Shown: piece by piece, positions 1-10,427 of the stretch | Layout of the letters: each line of letters opens with the position of its first letter | How positions within the stretch are numbered: the first letter of the stretch is position 1 | DNA from: Ignelater luminosus | Lineage: Eukaryota > Arthropoda > Insecta > Coleoptera > Elateridae | Length of the DNA: 64,000 bases | Direction: 5' to 3' | NCBI GenBank assembly: GCA_011009095.1 | Contig: VTPC01000666.1 | Span: forward strand, 216,400-280,399 | The notes under the pieces: model-generated | The model's database searches: none | What the model saw: the letters and a program-made list of their open reading frames with translations, nothing else | What the model was told of the DNA's origin: nothing | Made by a program: the position numbers and the translations under genes

Positions 1-87
1 GGTGATAAGTAAGGCTAAAAGAAGACAAAAAATGAAAAAACGAAGTGGCTCTGTTAAAGTTGAAAATTTTGACAATTTTCCTAAATA

Positions 88-1392
88 AAGGGTTTTCCAA
101 TAAGAGGTGTTATTTTGAATAGCCCGCTATTTCGGTAGATGTCACTTTTGAAGCTATCATTTTTTGACATTTGACAAGTAGAAACTACGCCATTAATAAA
201 TATGGAACGATACACGCTTCAACACCGCATTGAAATTATTAAAATTCACTATAAAAATGGTGAAAATTTGGCAGAGACGGTTCGTAAAACTCGAACATTT
301 TTGGGTCACCGTGAAGCACCTTGTCGGACCGCAATACAGAAATTGGTGAAAAAATTCGAGCTCTTGGGACAAGTTAGTGATGTGAAGAATAAAACCCGTG
401 CACGTCGCTCAAGAACAGCCGAGAATATTGCTGTTGTAGCCGAAAGTGTTAAAGAAAACCCAGGTTTGTCCATTCCTCGTCGTTCTTTGGAATTAGCCAT
501 TCCACAAACGTCATTACACCGTATTTTGCATAAAGATTTGGGTCTTAAGGCTTATAAAGTCCAGTTAACACAAGAACTCAAGCCGGCCGATCATCAACAA
601 CGTCGTGTCTTTGCTGATTGGGTCGTTGAAATGCATGAAAATGATCCAGAATTCCATCGAAAAATCATCTTGAGTGATGAGGCCCATTTCCACCTCGGTG
701 GCTTCGTCAACAAGCAAAATTTTCGGATCTGGGGCTCAGAAAATCCAAGAGTTATTGTTGAAAAGTCTCTCTATCCTCAACGTGTGACTGTTTGGTGCGG
801 TTTATGGTCCGGCGGAGTCATTGGACCTTACTTTTTCGAAAATGAGGCTGGAGCAACAGTTACGGTGACTGGATTGCGCTATCGAGAGATGATTAACGAT
901 TTTTTATGGCCGGAATTGGATGGTATTGATCTGGACAACGTTTACTTTCAACAAGACGGCGCTACGTGCCACACAAGCAACGAAACCATTGATCTTTTAC
1001 GGAAAAAGTTTCCGGACCGTGTTATCTCTCGAAGAGGTGATCACAATTGGCCACCGAGATCTTGTGATTTAACACCTTGCGACTTCTTTCTTTGGGGCCA
1101 CGTGAAAGAGAAGGTCTACGCCAACAGCCCAGCGTCGATTCAAGACCTCAAAGATGGAATTCGTGAGGCTATCGAGGACATAGGGCAGCTACTTTGCGAT
1201 TTGGTTATGGAAAATTTCATGAAAAGGATATTGTCCTGTAAGCGTGGTCGTGGTGGTCATTTGCCTGATGTTATTTTCCACTATTAACGGCATACCTTCC
1301 TCTTTATAATGAAATAAACATCCGATCATTTATATTAAAAAATGGCACTTTTCTTTGAATATCAAAATAACACCTCTTATTGGAAAACCCTT
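88..1392 (+). mobile_element. Complete Tc1/mariner (DD41D) transposon
   Basis: Terminal inverted repeats of 35 perfectly matched bases lie at 84-118 and 1362-1396; both read AAGGGTTTTCCAATAAGAGG inward from 88 and 1392. Taking the ends as 88 and 1392 leaves a TA on each side (86-87 and 1393-1394), the normal target duplication of this superfamily. The element is about 1.3 kb and carries one uninterrupted transposase gene. Perfect repeats plus an open frame point to a recent insertion. The exact outer base is uncertain by up to four positions, because the symmetry continues as AATA/TATT outside the TA. Confidence 0.9.
202..1287 (+). CDS. DD41D Tc1/mariner transposase, apparently intact
   Basis: This 361-residue protein would cut and paste the surrounding element in the nucleus. 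Residues 1-130 form the DNA-binding part: two helix-turn-helix-like blocks separated by a basic stretch (residues 63-71). The catalytic part follows with Asp159 (in SDEAHF), Asp252 (in QQDGA) and Asp294 (in TPCDFFLWG). There are 41 residues between the second and third Asp, which places it in the DD41D group (rosa/Visitor-like lineages of the IS630-Tc1-mariner superfamily) rather than mariner DD34D or Tc1 DD34E. The ATG at 202 lies about 114 bases inside the left end and is the first in frame. No stop or frameshift is visible and all three acidic residues are kept, so activity is possible but unproven. The length is normal for the family. Confidence 0.92.
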   Translation: MERYTLQHRIEIIKIHYKNGENLAETVRKTRTFLGHREAPCRTAIQKLVKKFELLGQVSDVKNKTRARRSRTAENIAVVAESVKENPGLSIPRRSLELAIPQTSLHRILHKDLGLKAYKVQLTQELKPADHQQRRVFADWVVEMHENDPEFHRKIILSDEAHFHLGGFVNKQNFRIWGSENPRVIVEKSLYPQRVTVWCGLWSGGVIGPYFFENEAGATVTVTGLRYREMINDFLWPELDGIDLDNVYFQQDGATCHTSNETIDLLRKKFPDRVISRRGDHNWPPRSCDLTPCDFFLWGHVKEKVYANSPASIQDLKDGIREAIEDIGQLLCDLVMENFMKRILSCKRGRGGHLPDVIFHY

Positions 1393-1397
1393 TATTA

Positions 1398-2713
1398 AAA
1401 ACTGAAGCCGTTTCTGGTTAGAAAAAGAAAAGTGTTTCTTGTATTCTTACCTTCAGATTAAAAATTGAAAGTTAAGGAGATTTACGATGTTTGAAAGCTA
1501 TTATAGTGCAAGAATGAAAATTTACCAGATATGCCTATTTTCTTGGAACTAACGCAGTTGTAGTAGCACAATAAACAATAAATTCCATTATAAGCTACCC
1601 CCTAGACATTTTACAACTTTCCCTTTTTAAATCTGAAGTTGAGGAGATTAAAGAAATTACAATAGCCAGCCCGAAATATGTTTAACATTCAGGGTTGTTG
1701 AAATGCAATTAGTGGAAAAATAATAACATAATTTATGTCACGAACAAGTAAACTCTAGTCTCACAAGCAACATTTTAATCCATTATTATTATTTAGTCAC
1801 TTGAATAGAAAACATTTTAAATGACAACTGATACACATACTACTTAAATGAAACATGCGTATGGAAGGTACTACTAACTATCGCCTCCGTGTTTGATTTA
1901 ATTCAATACATTCAACCAATTTTTATTTATGTAGCATAATGCTTATTGAAGTTTCTGGTTTTTCCGAATTTTACAGAAACAACCACTAACAGTAAAATTT
2001 TAATATTTTTCCATTTACAGATTAAAAAGTAAAAGTTATAAACGTGCCCACTGGTTATTTATGGCATTGTAGAAACCTGAAAAACTATTATACCCCACAC
2101 ATAAATAGCAAGAGCTACCTGCTAATGACAAGGACAGTCAGTCAACCCCTATCGATTTTTGCTTAAGTAAAAGTAGAGAGCAGAACCGGCTTGGCCTAGC
2201 AATTAAATTTCAATCGCATTTTTCTCGAAAACTATGCAATGTTTACCTACCGATTTTTATCGCAAATGTATGTACTATCTCACCGCTATCCACCTTTAAG
2301 AGGATACCCTTTATTTCGGAATCACCCTGTATAACAAAATTGTAAATTTTGTTTTGAACTTTATCATCACTCTGTACATAACTACAAACGACTTTTACAT
2401 ATATAATCATAATCGCAGATTCAGTTTAAAACATTTCATTGGTGACTTTATTTCAAGTCATAATCAACACCAAGTTTTAAATAATCAAATTTGATATTCC
2501 AGTAGTTAATAATATATGTTTCTCTACCTTGAAACGAAAGCCTTTACCCCTTGTTAACAGAATAGAGAAAAATCTAATTTCATTTCACAAGCCTAACATT
2601 CCTTCTTATTGGGATTGGAATTCGTTATAAATTATATAGCCTTCAGATTAGCAATAAGAGTCTTGTTAATATATGTGTAATGTGATGTAAAATACGTTAA
2701 GAACATTTCTTTA
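1398..2713. other. AT-rich intergenic stretch; one transposon-end motif
   Basis: No open frame, splice pattern or RNA gene is visible. At 2321-2332 the motif TCACCCTGTAT appears; this CACCCTGTAT form recurs across the window at the ends of non-autonomous Tc1/mariner-like elements. Its partner end was not found. Confidence 0.4.
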
Positions 2714-3055
2714 TTGGTTTTTGATGTAAATTTATTAGGAAAGCAATATTTCCCAAACTATTGGAAAACTGCATTAATCAATAATCGAAAAGCCAACCTG
2801 TCCACCCACACCGATGCAAATTGCATAACCACCTCTGCTCGCTCCTGTTTCCCTGTTCGAACAAATCAGACACAGCTCACCCTCCAATCGGTCCGGGCAT
2901 TGATCGGAATCGGAACCGATAGGTCTTCAATACGTTTTCGGTCTCTCTTTTCCGATATTATTCTCCGTCTTTCCGTTACGCAATCGTGTCCAGATTCCTC
3001 CTCACGCATAATAAATTCTCTATTGGTATTTTCTCACCTGAAAATATATTTTTAA
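2714..3055. other. GC- and CpG-rich island of unknown role
   Basis: About 220 bases (2790-3010) are clearly richer in G+C and in CpG than the flanks and contain pairs such as CGGAATCGGAACCGATAGG. A 113-codon open frame crosses it on the plus strand, but it begins with a non-ATG codon and its product matches nothing I recognise. A promoter or first exon is possible, and so is part of an old transposon. Confidence 0.3.
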
Positions 3056-3059
3056 AAGT

Positions 3060-3730
3060 AAATTTAAGTTTAGTTAAACTGTTAGGAGGAATAAATATAT
3101 GAGGGATTTTCCGTTTTTTATACTTTTATATTTTGTAGAAATGATTTGATATCTAATATTTAGGCTTTAAATCGATTTAAAGTTTTCATTATTAGTTAAA
3201 GGTTTTACATAATATTTTTATGTACTTTATGTAGTATGTTATTGTAAACAATATTATTAATAACTAATAAGTAACAAGCAAGTTGAAACAATAGTAGATT
3301 GTATATCGTTAGGATTAAAAGTGCTACTTTGTTTGATGAACGCTTGTGTTTGTTATTAACAATAACCAAAATATAATTAACATCGTGGTTGTTTCAACTT
3401 TCCAAACAGACATAATTATTAATTTTCATAGAAACTTTTTAGTATACCCCGTTCACGATGTTTCTGGGTCTTTACAGGCCATGCTTTCATTTTTTAGGTT
3501 CGATGTGTTCTCTTTTTTTTAAATTGCCGTACCTGTGGCTATATTTGGCATCGTTGCGCAATCAAAAATGTTGCGTATCCGTTTGGTACCAATTAGTTTT
3601 GCTTTGTTAAAAAGAGATCAACCTTTCCTTATATTTTGCATCTATTAAGGTGAATTATAATTTATAATGCCAAAGATTATAAATAAGAACACAAAGCTTC
3701 CTATTATAAAAACTCAAACATTTTAGAACA
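3060..3730. other. AT-rich spacer, nothing recognised
   Basis: Low-complexity A/T sequence. I see no gene, inverted repeat or coding-like stretch. Confidence 0.4.
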
Positions 3731-4883
3731 ATGAATCCAAATTTAAAGTTACAAGATATCTATAACTCACTAGAAGACATTTTTGCCTAAATTTACGGAA
3801 GCTGATAAATGATAGTCTTGCTTTGTAGGTTGGGCGTTCTAAATTAGAAGTGATTATGTGACAGAGACCAGACGAGTTGAAATCTTCGGTTTCTGGTTTC
3901 TTTAAAAAAGATTTGCAACAACTATTTTAGCAATGCAACTCTCAAAATCAATATTTTTCTCTGAATGATCTTTTGGCTAATGTAAAAGAAAATTATGAAT
4001 TTAAGGAAGAGAGGACAACTTTGTATAAGATTTTGAAATCTATGGGTTACAAACATAAATCAGTTAACCGTCGCAGAATTCTCTGTGAACAAAGACATGT
4101 TGTTGCATCCAGAATTTCGCTTCTTAGAAAATTTCTAGAGTATCTAAATTCCAGTGAAAATATTGGATACTAACAGTAGCCCAGCTAAATTTAAAAATGA
4201 AGGGAAAGGTTTCACTATTTTGCATGAGAGATATAGAGGTGGGTTTTTGGAAGGGTGTGATTTTCTTTTAGATTCTCAAAATAACGATCGGGATTATCAC
4301 GCGACCACGACTGGGGATATTTTTCAAAATTGGGTTGTTAATCAGCTGATTCCTGCTTTGGATAAGCTTGGGGGAAAAGTGTGATTGTTGTGGACAATGC
4401 TGCGTACCATTCGGTGCAATTGGACAAACCTACAATTCTTTCCTCGAAGGAAAGCCAAATGTAGGATTGTTTGACTAACCACAAGGTCAAATTTAATTCG
4501 AAATTTTCTAAAAAGCAATTATAGGATTTAGTAAAACCTTTTCGATCGGACGACAAAAAGACATACGTAATTGATGAACTGCTGAAAGAGAAAGAATATG
4601 AAGTATAACTCTATTAAAATGGCATGGAGGTATTGTAAGTCTTATTACAACAAGCACATAAACTCTCGAACACCTAAAAATCGTGTTTAGAATTTGTGGC
4701 TTGAGTCTCTTTCAAAATGTTCTTCAGACATATAGCAAAATCTCTGTGATCACTGCGAAAAGCTTATTTCGGCTAACTGGAAAAAACATATGAAGAATCT
4801 TTCGTTTGAAAATATTCCTTCTTTTATTATTTCTCTTGCAGAATCTGACTCTGAATCTTTTTCAGATGATTCAGAGATAGACT
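3731..4883 (+). pseudogene. Decayed DDE transposase (Tc1/mariner-related, DNAxYHS type)
   Basis: Coding traces run from an ATG at 3731 to an acidic, Ser/Asp-rich tail ending at the stop at 4881-4883. Visible pieces are an N-terminal HTH block (3973-4150, containing TTLYKILKSMGYK), then a frameshift, then GFLEGCDFLL and a DYH motif, then the second catalytic motif VIVVDNAAYHSVQ at about 4381-4419. The segment that should hold the third acidic residue reads IKMAW, with Lys in place of Glu, and the conserved stretch just before it is deleted. At least five in-frame stops and one frameshift are present. The family is common in insects as a DDE-superfamily endonuclease. I did not find its terminal repeats. 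It is dead and old. Confidence 0.75.
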
Positions 4884-4885
4884 AA

Positions 4886-6900
4886 TCTCACAAACTAATA
4901 ATTGTATACCAAATAATTCCTTTTGGACGTTAAAGAGCTTGAATTGTAGTATAAGTTTACAAATAGTTATATAAACATTTAAATATTTTTTGAAGTCAAT
5001 ATAAAAAATAAAATAAAATGTCAAATTTGACAATTTTGATAAAAAATCATATCAACCTGTCTTCCTCAAATTGTCACTATCGGGCTTGTAAATTAAAAAT
5101 ATGTAAAAATGGTACCATGTATACTAAAATGATGGAGGACAGTTTGAAAATTTTCGCCACAGAAATATATTTAAAGAGTGGCAGCACTTATTCACTATCC
5201 TTGTATACCTCGAATCAGTGGCGTATCTTCTATAAATTTTACAGTTTTAAAAATTGTTTAATTAATAATAATATTTATAATAATTAATCCCGTTTTATAA
5301 TCATGTACATAAAAAGAAAATAATAGGAAAACAGTGTCATAACGGTCAGTACAAAACAATTAAATACAATAATTTTTACATCATTAACAGTTTTACTAAA
5401 ATAGTCGCTTAAAATTTTAGTTTCAATTACAAAAGTTGTTCAAAATGCACTGCATTGTGAAGTTCTGTCAAATGAAAACATACTGCCAACGTCAATAAGC
5501 CGCAAAAATTACTAAACCTCGACGCGGGAATTTCAAACTGTTCTCATTCAATTTGGTACACATGGTATTAGCATGTATGAAATTCCTATTGTAACGTTCT
5601 CAATAACGATTATTTATTTATTTACTAATATTTTATTTCTACCGTAGCATGCACAGAATACTCTACTTATATCCACTAAATTTATATCACTAATTACCGG
5701 GGAACTACATAGCGAACACCAATTTGTAATGGGCCCCGCTAAGTGTTCAACATTAATACAGGTACTGCTAATTTCAAATTCAAATTTATTATCACACTTT
5801 GAACGCATTCAATCTAACTTACCTCGATTAACTTACAAAAAACAGATTTAGTTAAAAAAATATTAATCTTTAAATTAAACAAAATAAACTGCAAAAAACG
5901 TAAAACAAAGAGGTAACAAAAAATCACGGAACTGCAAAATTTCATCCCCCAGATTGCCGTAAATCCGTTTTGCCCTAAACGGGCACCCTTGGCCATGGGG
6001 AGGGGCGTACTTATCTGGCATTCCGAAATTCGTATTATACAAACTCAATAACACGCAACCAAATATCCAAGTCTTAATATGCATTTGAAGCATATATTTA
6101 CGATTTTTTAAAAATCTGGAAAAAAACTGTGAAAAAAGTGAATTTTTCGCATAAAATGTTAATTAAAGAAACAAGAATCACACTGGTCTTTCTGGCGTCT
6201 TGATTTTCAAAATTTGGATAAAAAAACTAATATAATGATGCAAATCTCAAGTAGTAAAGATTAGGTAGGATAAGTGAGGTTTTCCGTTTACGGTTTTTCA
6301 TGTTTTACATAGAACCGCCCATGTCTAGCGTTCTGGCGTTTTAACCAAAGTACTCGTATTTTGTCACTTTACAAAAATTTATAAACGCCAGAGACTTAGG
6401 ATTCGTGGAAAAAACTAAACTTTTTCAAACCCCCACCTATCTCGTTGAAATTCTCACCCGAGTACCTATGAAGATACCTTTCTGCGTCGATGTGTAACAA
6501 CAACGCCAGAAAGTTAGGATTCAGGTCTTCTTTTTCTGTCAGTGGCTTTTGTACTAATAGCCACACAAAACTTGAATCATTTTTCGTAATCTTGAAACAA
6601 ATAATATGTGCAATTCGAACTGGTATTCGATAGTGGTGCCCTTTCGTAAACCAACTGGGAATATACGTGATGTTTAAATAAAAATTTTACCGAGATTTAA
6701 ATTGGTGCTTAATATGGCGCTTTTTTCATCGCAGATGGCGCTATTTGGCGCTTTGACAGAACAGAACTGACGCTTCTATAAGATAAAATATTGGCAACAC
6801 TGCTGGCACACTGGTGTAGGCTGTCATTTCATGTTTGATTTTCGACGTGATCGGATCAGCATTGGTGTTTAAAAGGTGTTTAAACGTGTTTAAAGTGTTT
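4886..6900. other. Intergenic repeats, no gene recognised
   Basis: Short open frames here look random. Two copies of AACGCCAGARASTTAGGATTC lie at about 6385-6406 and 6501-6522, with related TTCTGGCGT words at 6190 and 6333, so a small diverged repeat sits at 6180-6545. The stretch 6720-6780 has repeated ATGGCGC words and is followed by a G/T-rich zone at 6820-6910 that could be an old 5' untranslated region of the THAP fragment downstream. Confidence 0.35.
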
Positions 6901-6939
6901 GTGTTACTACGTGTTGTTATTTACATCAATATAGATATG

Positions 6940-7060
6940 CTCAAATATTTGTGCAGTAAAAGATTGTTGCAGAAAGTACAAAAGACAGAAAGATATATCG
7001 TTATTTAGATTTCCGAAGGATGTAGAAAGATTAGTATGTTGTATATTCAGCGTACCTTGT
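6940..7060 (+). pseudogene. THAP zinc-finger domain fragment
   Basis: Plus-strand frame 6952-7056 reads CAVKDCCRKYKRQKD followed by ISLFRFPKDVER. This is the pattern of the N-terminal half of a THAP domain: a C-x(2-4)-C pair followed by the aromatic-rich FRFPKD motif. THAP domains bind DNA and occur in host factors and in P-element-type transposases. A likely ATG at 6937 is one base out of frame with the cysteines, and the frame stops at about 7070 before the rest of the domain (the C...H half) appears. It is therefore a broken copy or a single exon. The context of transposon debris favours a P-element-like remnant, which is an inference. Confidence 0.55.
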
Positions 7061-7298
7061 AACAGCCTCATTAGATAATTATCACTGCATTCGCCCGAAA
7101 TCCAAAATCTTGTCCATGTTTTCATTCGATGTATATTCCATCGTAAAAAATAAAAATGTGAACAATCGTAAGAATAAAAACATGAACCAAACGTAAAAAC
7201 AGCTTAAGAAATTGAAAAATCGATAATGTAATTCAAATTGTACAAACTGTCATTTGACAAAACAAGAATTTTCAATTTATCACAATGCCAGCAATAAG

Positions 7299-8033
7299 AT
7301 TCCGCTCTAGTAAGATTATAGTTTTATGCTATGAGATAGAAACAAATTGAGAGCAGAGAACGACATAATGCACAATCTAGAAATATTCTGAACTATACAA
7401 GGTGTTCAACTTACCTTATTTTTTCAAATAGAACACCCTGTATATTACTTCATTTTTGGATTTCCTTAAACCACCGCAGATAGACCCAAAGACCATTTAA
7501 TAAAAACGAAAGAAAATTAAATTGTGCGCCTGATTAAACAAAGATTTTTATATCGTTCTATTTAAAAATATCAAGTTATCCATGATTGAAGATCATTTAC
7601 AATGATCCATTATAGAATCATAGTAATCTTTAACAATGTTATTTGCAACACAATTGATGTGGTAGCCCGTATTTAGCACGATAATCAAACCGTATCTATC
7701 TATCCTGTTTAGTTCCAAAAATATTTCAAAATTTTTAAAACAGCGCAAAAGTGAATTTTTTCAAAAAATAATAAATATCTCGGAAACGGCGCAATTTAGA
7801 CCAAACATATGGTTAATAAAAATGAATCTAAATGTAATAGGAAATCCAAAAATAAAGTAATATTCAGAGTGTTCTATTTGAAAAACAAAGTAGGATACTA
7901 CCACAAACAAGTCGAACAGGGCGTATAGTTCAGAATATTTTTAGATTATACTTCCAGAAGCACGATGTTGCTCTCTGCTGTAAATTTGTCTCTATCTCCT
8001 AACATAAAGCCATCATCCTCCTAGAGCGGAATC
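7299..8033. mobile_element. Non-autonomous element with ~180-bp inverted arms
   Basis: The left arm (7299-7465) starts ATTCCGCTCTAG and ends GGATTTCC. The right arm (7840-8033) is its reverse complement with scattered changes. Shared inner blocks include AAATATTCTGAACTATAC and TCAAATAGAACAC. Similarity weakens but continues toward the centre (to about 7530 and 7785). The CACCCTGTATAT motif is present at 7434 inside the left arm and at 8041 just outside the right end. No coding sequence is present. It is a foldback/MITE-type repeat of about 735 bases. Confidence 0.7.
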
Positions 8034-8050
8034 TTGGACCACCCTGTATA

Positions 8051-8888
8051 TCTCTGAATTGTTAGACATGTTGCCTATTCCCCAACATTGGGGGGAGGAC
8101 CCGTAAAATGGGCATACTGTAGATTTGCATGGGAATTGCATAAGAATATTTGGTTAGATCATCTTGCATAGTTAGTCTAAATATTGTGTACAGTTTGAGG
8201 TAAAGGTCCAACTACATATGTCTGAATGCTAATTTGTCGAAAGGCTGATGTGATATTGAAGGAATCTCCATAGGGGCTTTGTTATTAGTTTTATTAATCT
8301 GACATGATGGGCATTGTTTAAGATTAGTCCAATCAATCTGTCCATTTTACCTCGCATCAAATGCGGTAGTTCTGATTTTTATTTATTGTGTCGAAAATTT
8401 CGTAGTGTTTGGTAAAATTGTGATACCTTGATGATCCGTATCTTGATAACTACCAAGCTTACAGAAACCATTCTGGTCCTAAAGTATTGCAAATTTAGTT
8501 GACTTTAAAAATGAATATAATAATTTTGCCATCGCTAATCAAATCGAATGTGATATACGCAAACTTTCTGGATTGAAGACTAAAAATTGATCTACCATAA
8601 CATAAAGGAGAGCATTTGTTTGAATACTGCTGTCTGATTGTAATGATGTGTAAACAAATACTAAGCAGTTACAGTTCTGCAAATAGTAGATGAAATAGAC
8701 GAAACACCACCTTTTGGTGCCTGTGGTAAAAGTATGTCTTGTTATTTAATTTTGCTAAATTGAGAATTACAAAAGTTTTGGATTACATTTGCATTGATAT
8801 CATCCAACTTGACACAAGTAAAGAATCAAAATAACCATCTTACACCTGAACACAGGCCAGCACAATGCAAAGCATTAATTAAGCTTTA
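8051..8888. other. Intergenic, nothing recognised
   Basis: AT-rich sequence without a convincing gene. A 73-codon frame at 8794-9015 exists only because it runs through the left arm and loop of the following stem-loop element. Confidence 0.4.
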
Positions 8889-9089
8889 TGTACAGTCTGC
8901 GACATTAGTAATGAGACTCAGGAATGCAGGTAAACACAAGACAAACTTGAAAGAACGCGGTTTCATACCAATAAAACAGCATCTGCAGCATTATCGATCT
9001 GTTTTATTGGCATGAAGCCTTGTTCTTTTAAGTTTGTGTTGTGTTTACATGCATTCTCGAGTCTCATTACTAATGTCGCAGACTGTACA
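8889..9089. mobile_element. 201-bp stem-loop MITE with TA duplication
   Basis: Two 91-base arms (8889-8979 and 8999-9089) are reverse complements with about nine mismatches, separated by a 19-base loop. Each arm starts TGTACAGTCTGCGACATTAG. TA flanks both ends (8887-8888 and 9090-9091), as expected for a Tc1/mariner-mobilised MITE. If transcribed, the RNA would fold into one long hairpin able to feed a small-RNA pathway; that is inference. Confidence 0.85.
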
Positions 9090-9091
9090 TA

Positions 9092-10227
9092 CATGTGAAA
9101 AAACATGCTTTTCAATTACACACCAACAATAAAGTCATGCAATTTAAAATTAATAATTTAATAACACTAAATAGTTAATTTAAAAAAATACACAACCTTA
9201 AAATAATACTTAACAATAATCAATGGATATTAAATTCAAACATTACAAATAACATACTACACTCATAGAAATGCAATACTCATTTTAACACAAAAATTAA
9301 AAATGTAACTTCCAAGGCAACATCGACAGAAGAAGCAATTTCGACTCATCTTCAGTTACTTTACTTTAATGGAGTGAAACACTCGATAATGTACCATTAC
9401 CGTATCTTAAAATAAAAAAATTTGTCATCTGTGACCTTGTTATTATTATTTTAGTTCTTTATAGTTATGTTATACCCTTCCTTAGTATTGTTTATTTTAG
9501 CATCAGAAAAATGTATTTTATGAGTTGTAACTGACCTACTGTAGTATACCAGTGTCCCCAAACCACAGTATAAAACCTTACAGAATCAGTACGTTCACCA
9601 AGATAAAAATTTTGTTAAGTGTTTTTTGACGCGTGGTGACTGCACTGAACAAAATTCAGTAAACAGTGACGTACAATTGTTGTGTTGAATCTTGCAAAAA
9701 CCACACTAACGCTTCGTACGCCTATGTGAGCTGTGCGTGGTGACAATGTACAGTAAAGATTTTGGACACAAAGATCAAAGCTGCCAACAACAAGTGAAAC
9801 TACTGATTCCATAAGGTTCTATACTGTAACCAAACTACTTTTTTGTTAAAACTTGTTTAAGCAATTCTCATCCTTTCTCACATTCTACATACCATTTAAA
9901 TTAAAACCTGTAGTTTACTAACACCCTGTATAGGAACTTTATACCAGATCAATATTCAAAATATAATGTTCCTTATCCAAGAAAGGTATGCAGCAAAACA
10001 AGGTACACATGAATAACATTGCACACTTAAAGACTCAATCCTGTAAAACAATACGAGATGCTAGTTGTTAGTACCTTTTATATCTTCCATAATCTTGTAA
10101 CTAAGCACCCAAAAAAGCACTTCTGTAACATATCAAAGGTTCAAAAAAAAAACAACTTCTATTTTACAAAAAACAAAACTTTTTTTTTATTAAAAATTTC
10201 TTACCATAATTGGACACAACAGTACAA
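9092..10227. other. Intergenic with possible minor remnants
   Basis: No supported gene. Around 9674-9735 the plus strand reads NCCVESCKNHT, which resembles the start of another THAP domain but is too short to claim. An ACACCCTGTATAG transposon-end motif lies at 9921-9933. Confidence 0.35.
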
Positions 10228-10242
10228 TAAATTATTTTCTTT

Positions 10243-10248
10243 TTTATT
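10243..10248 (-). other. Possible polyadenylation signal of the TMUB-like gene
   Basis: The minus strand reads AATAAA here, about 180 bases downstream of the TMUB-like stop codon. Several A/T-rich alternatives are nearby, so the choice is tentative. Confidence 0.35.
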
Positions 10249-10427
10249 TACAAGCCTTACAAAAAGAGAAAGAACCCAGTACATTAAAATAATCTTTTAT
10301 GTGTATCACCTAATAAACGTAAAGGAATTATGTCACTACTATTACCGATTATTATTATTAATATTTTTAAGCAATTATATAGGAATTCTAAATGAAACTT
10401 AATAACTTTCAAGATTTATCAAAAACA

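Noticed and set aside
5875-6093. Minus-strand frame through a GC-rich patch (5930-6010)
   Set aside because: The patch gives an unusual peptide in several frames, but none is a known domain and no splice signals support an exon.
10058-10402. 114-codon plus-strand frame rich in Phe and Lys
   Set aside because: It lies antisense to the 3' untranslated region of the TMUB-like gene and reflects A/T homopolymers.
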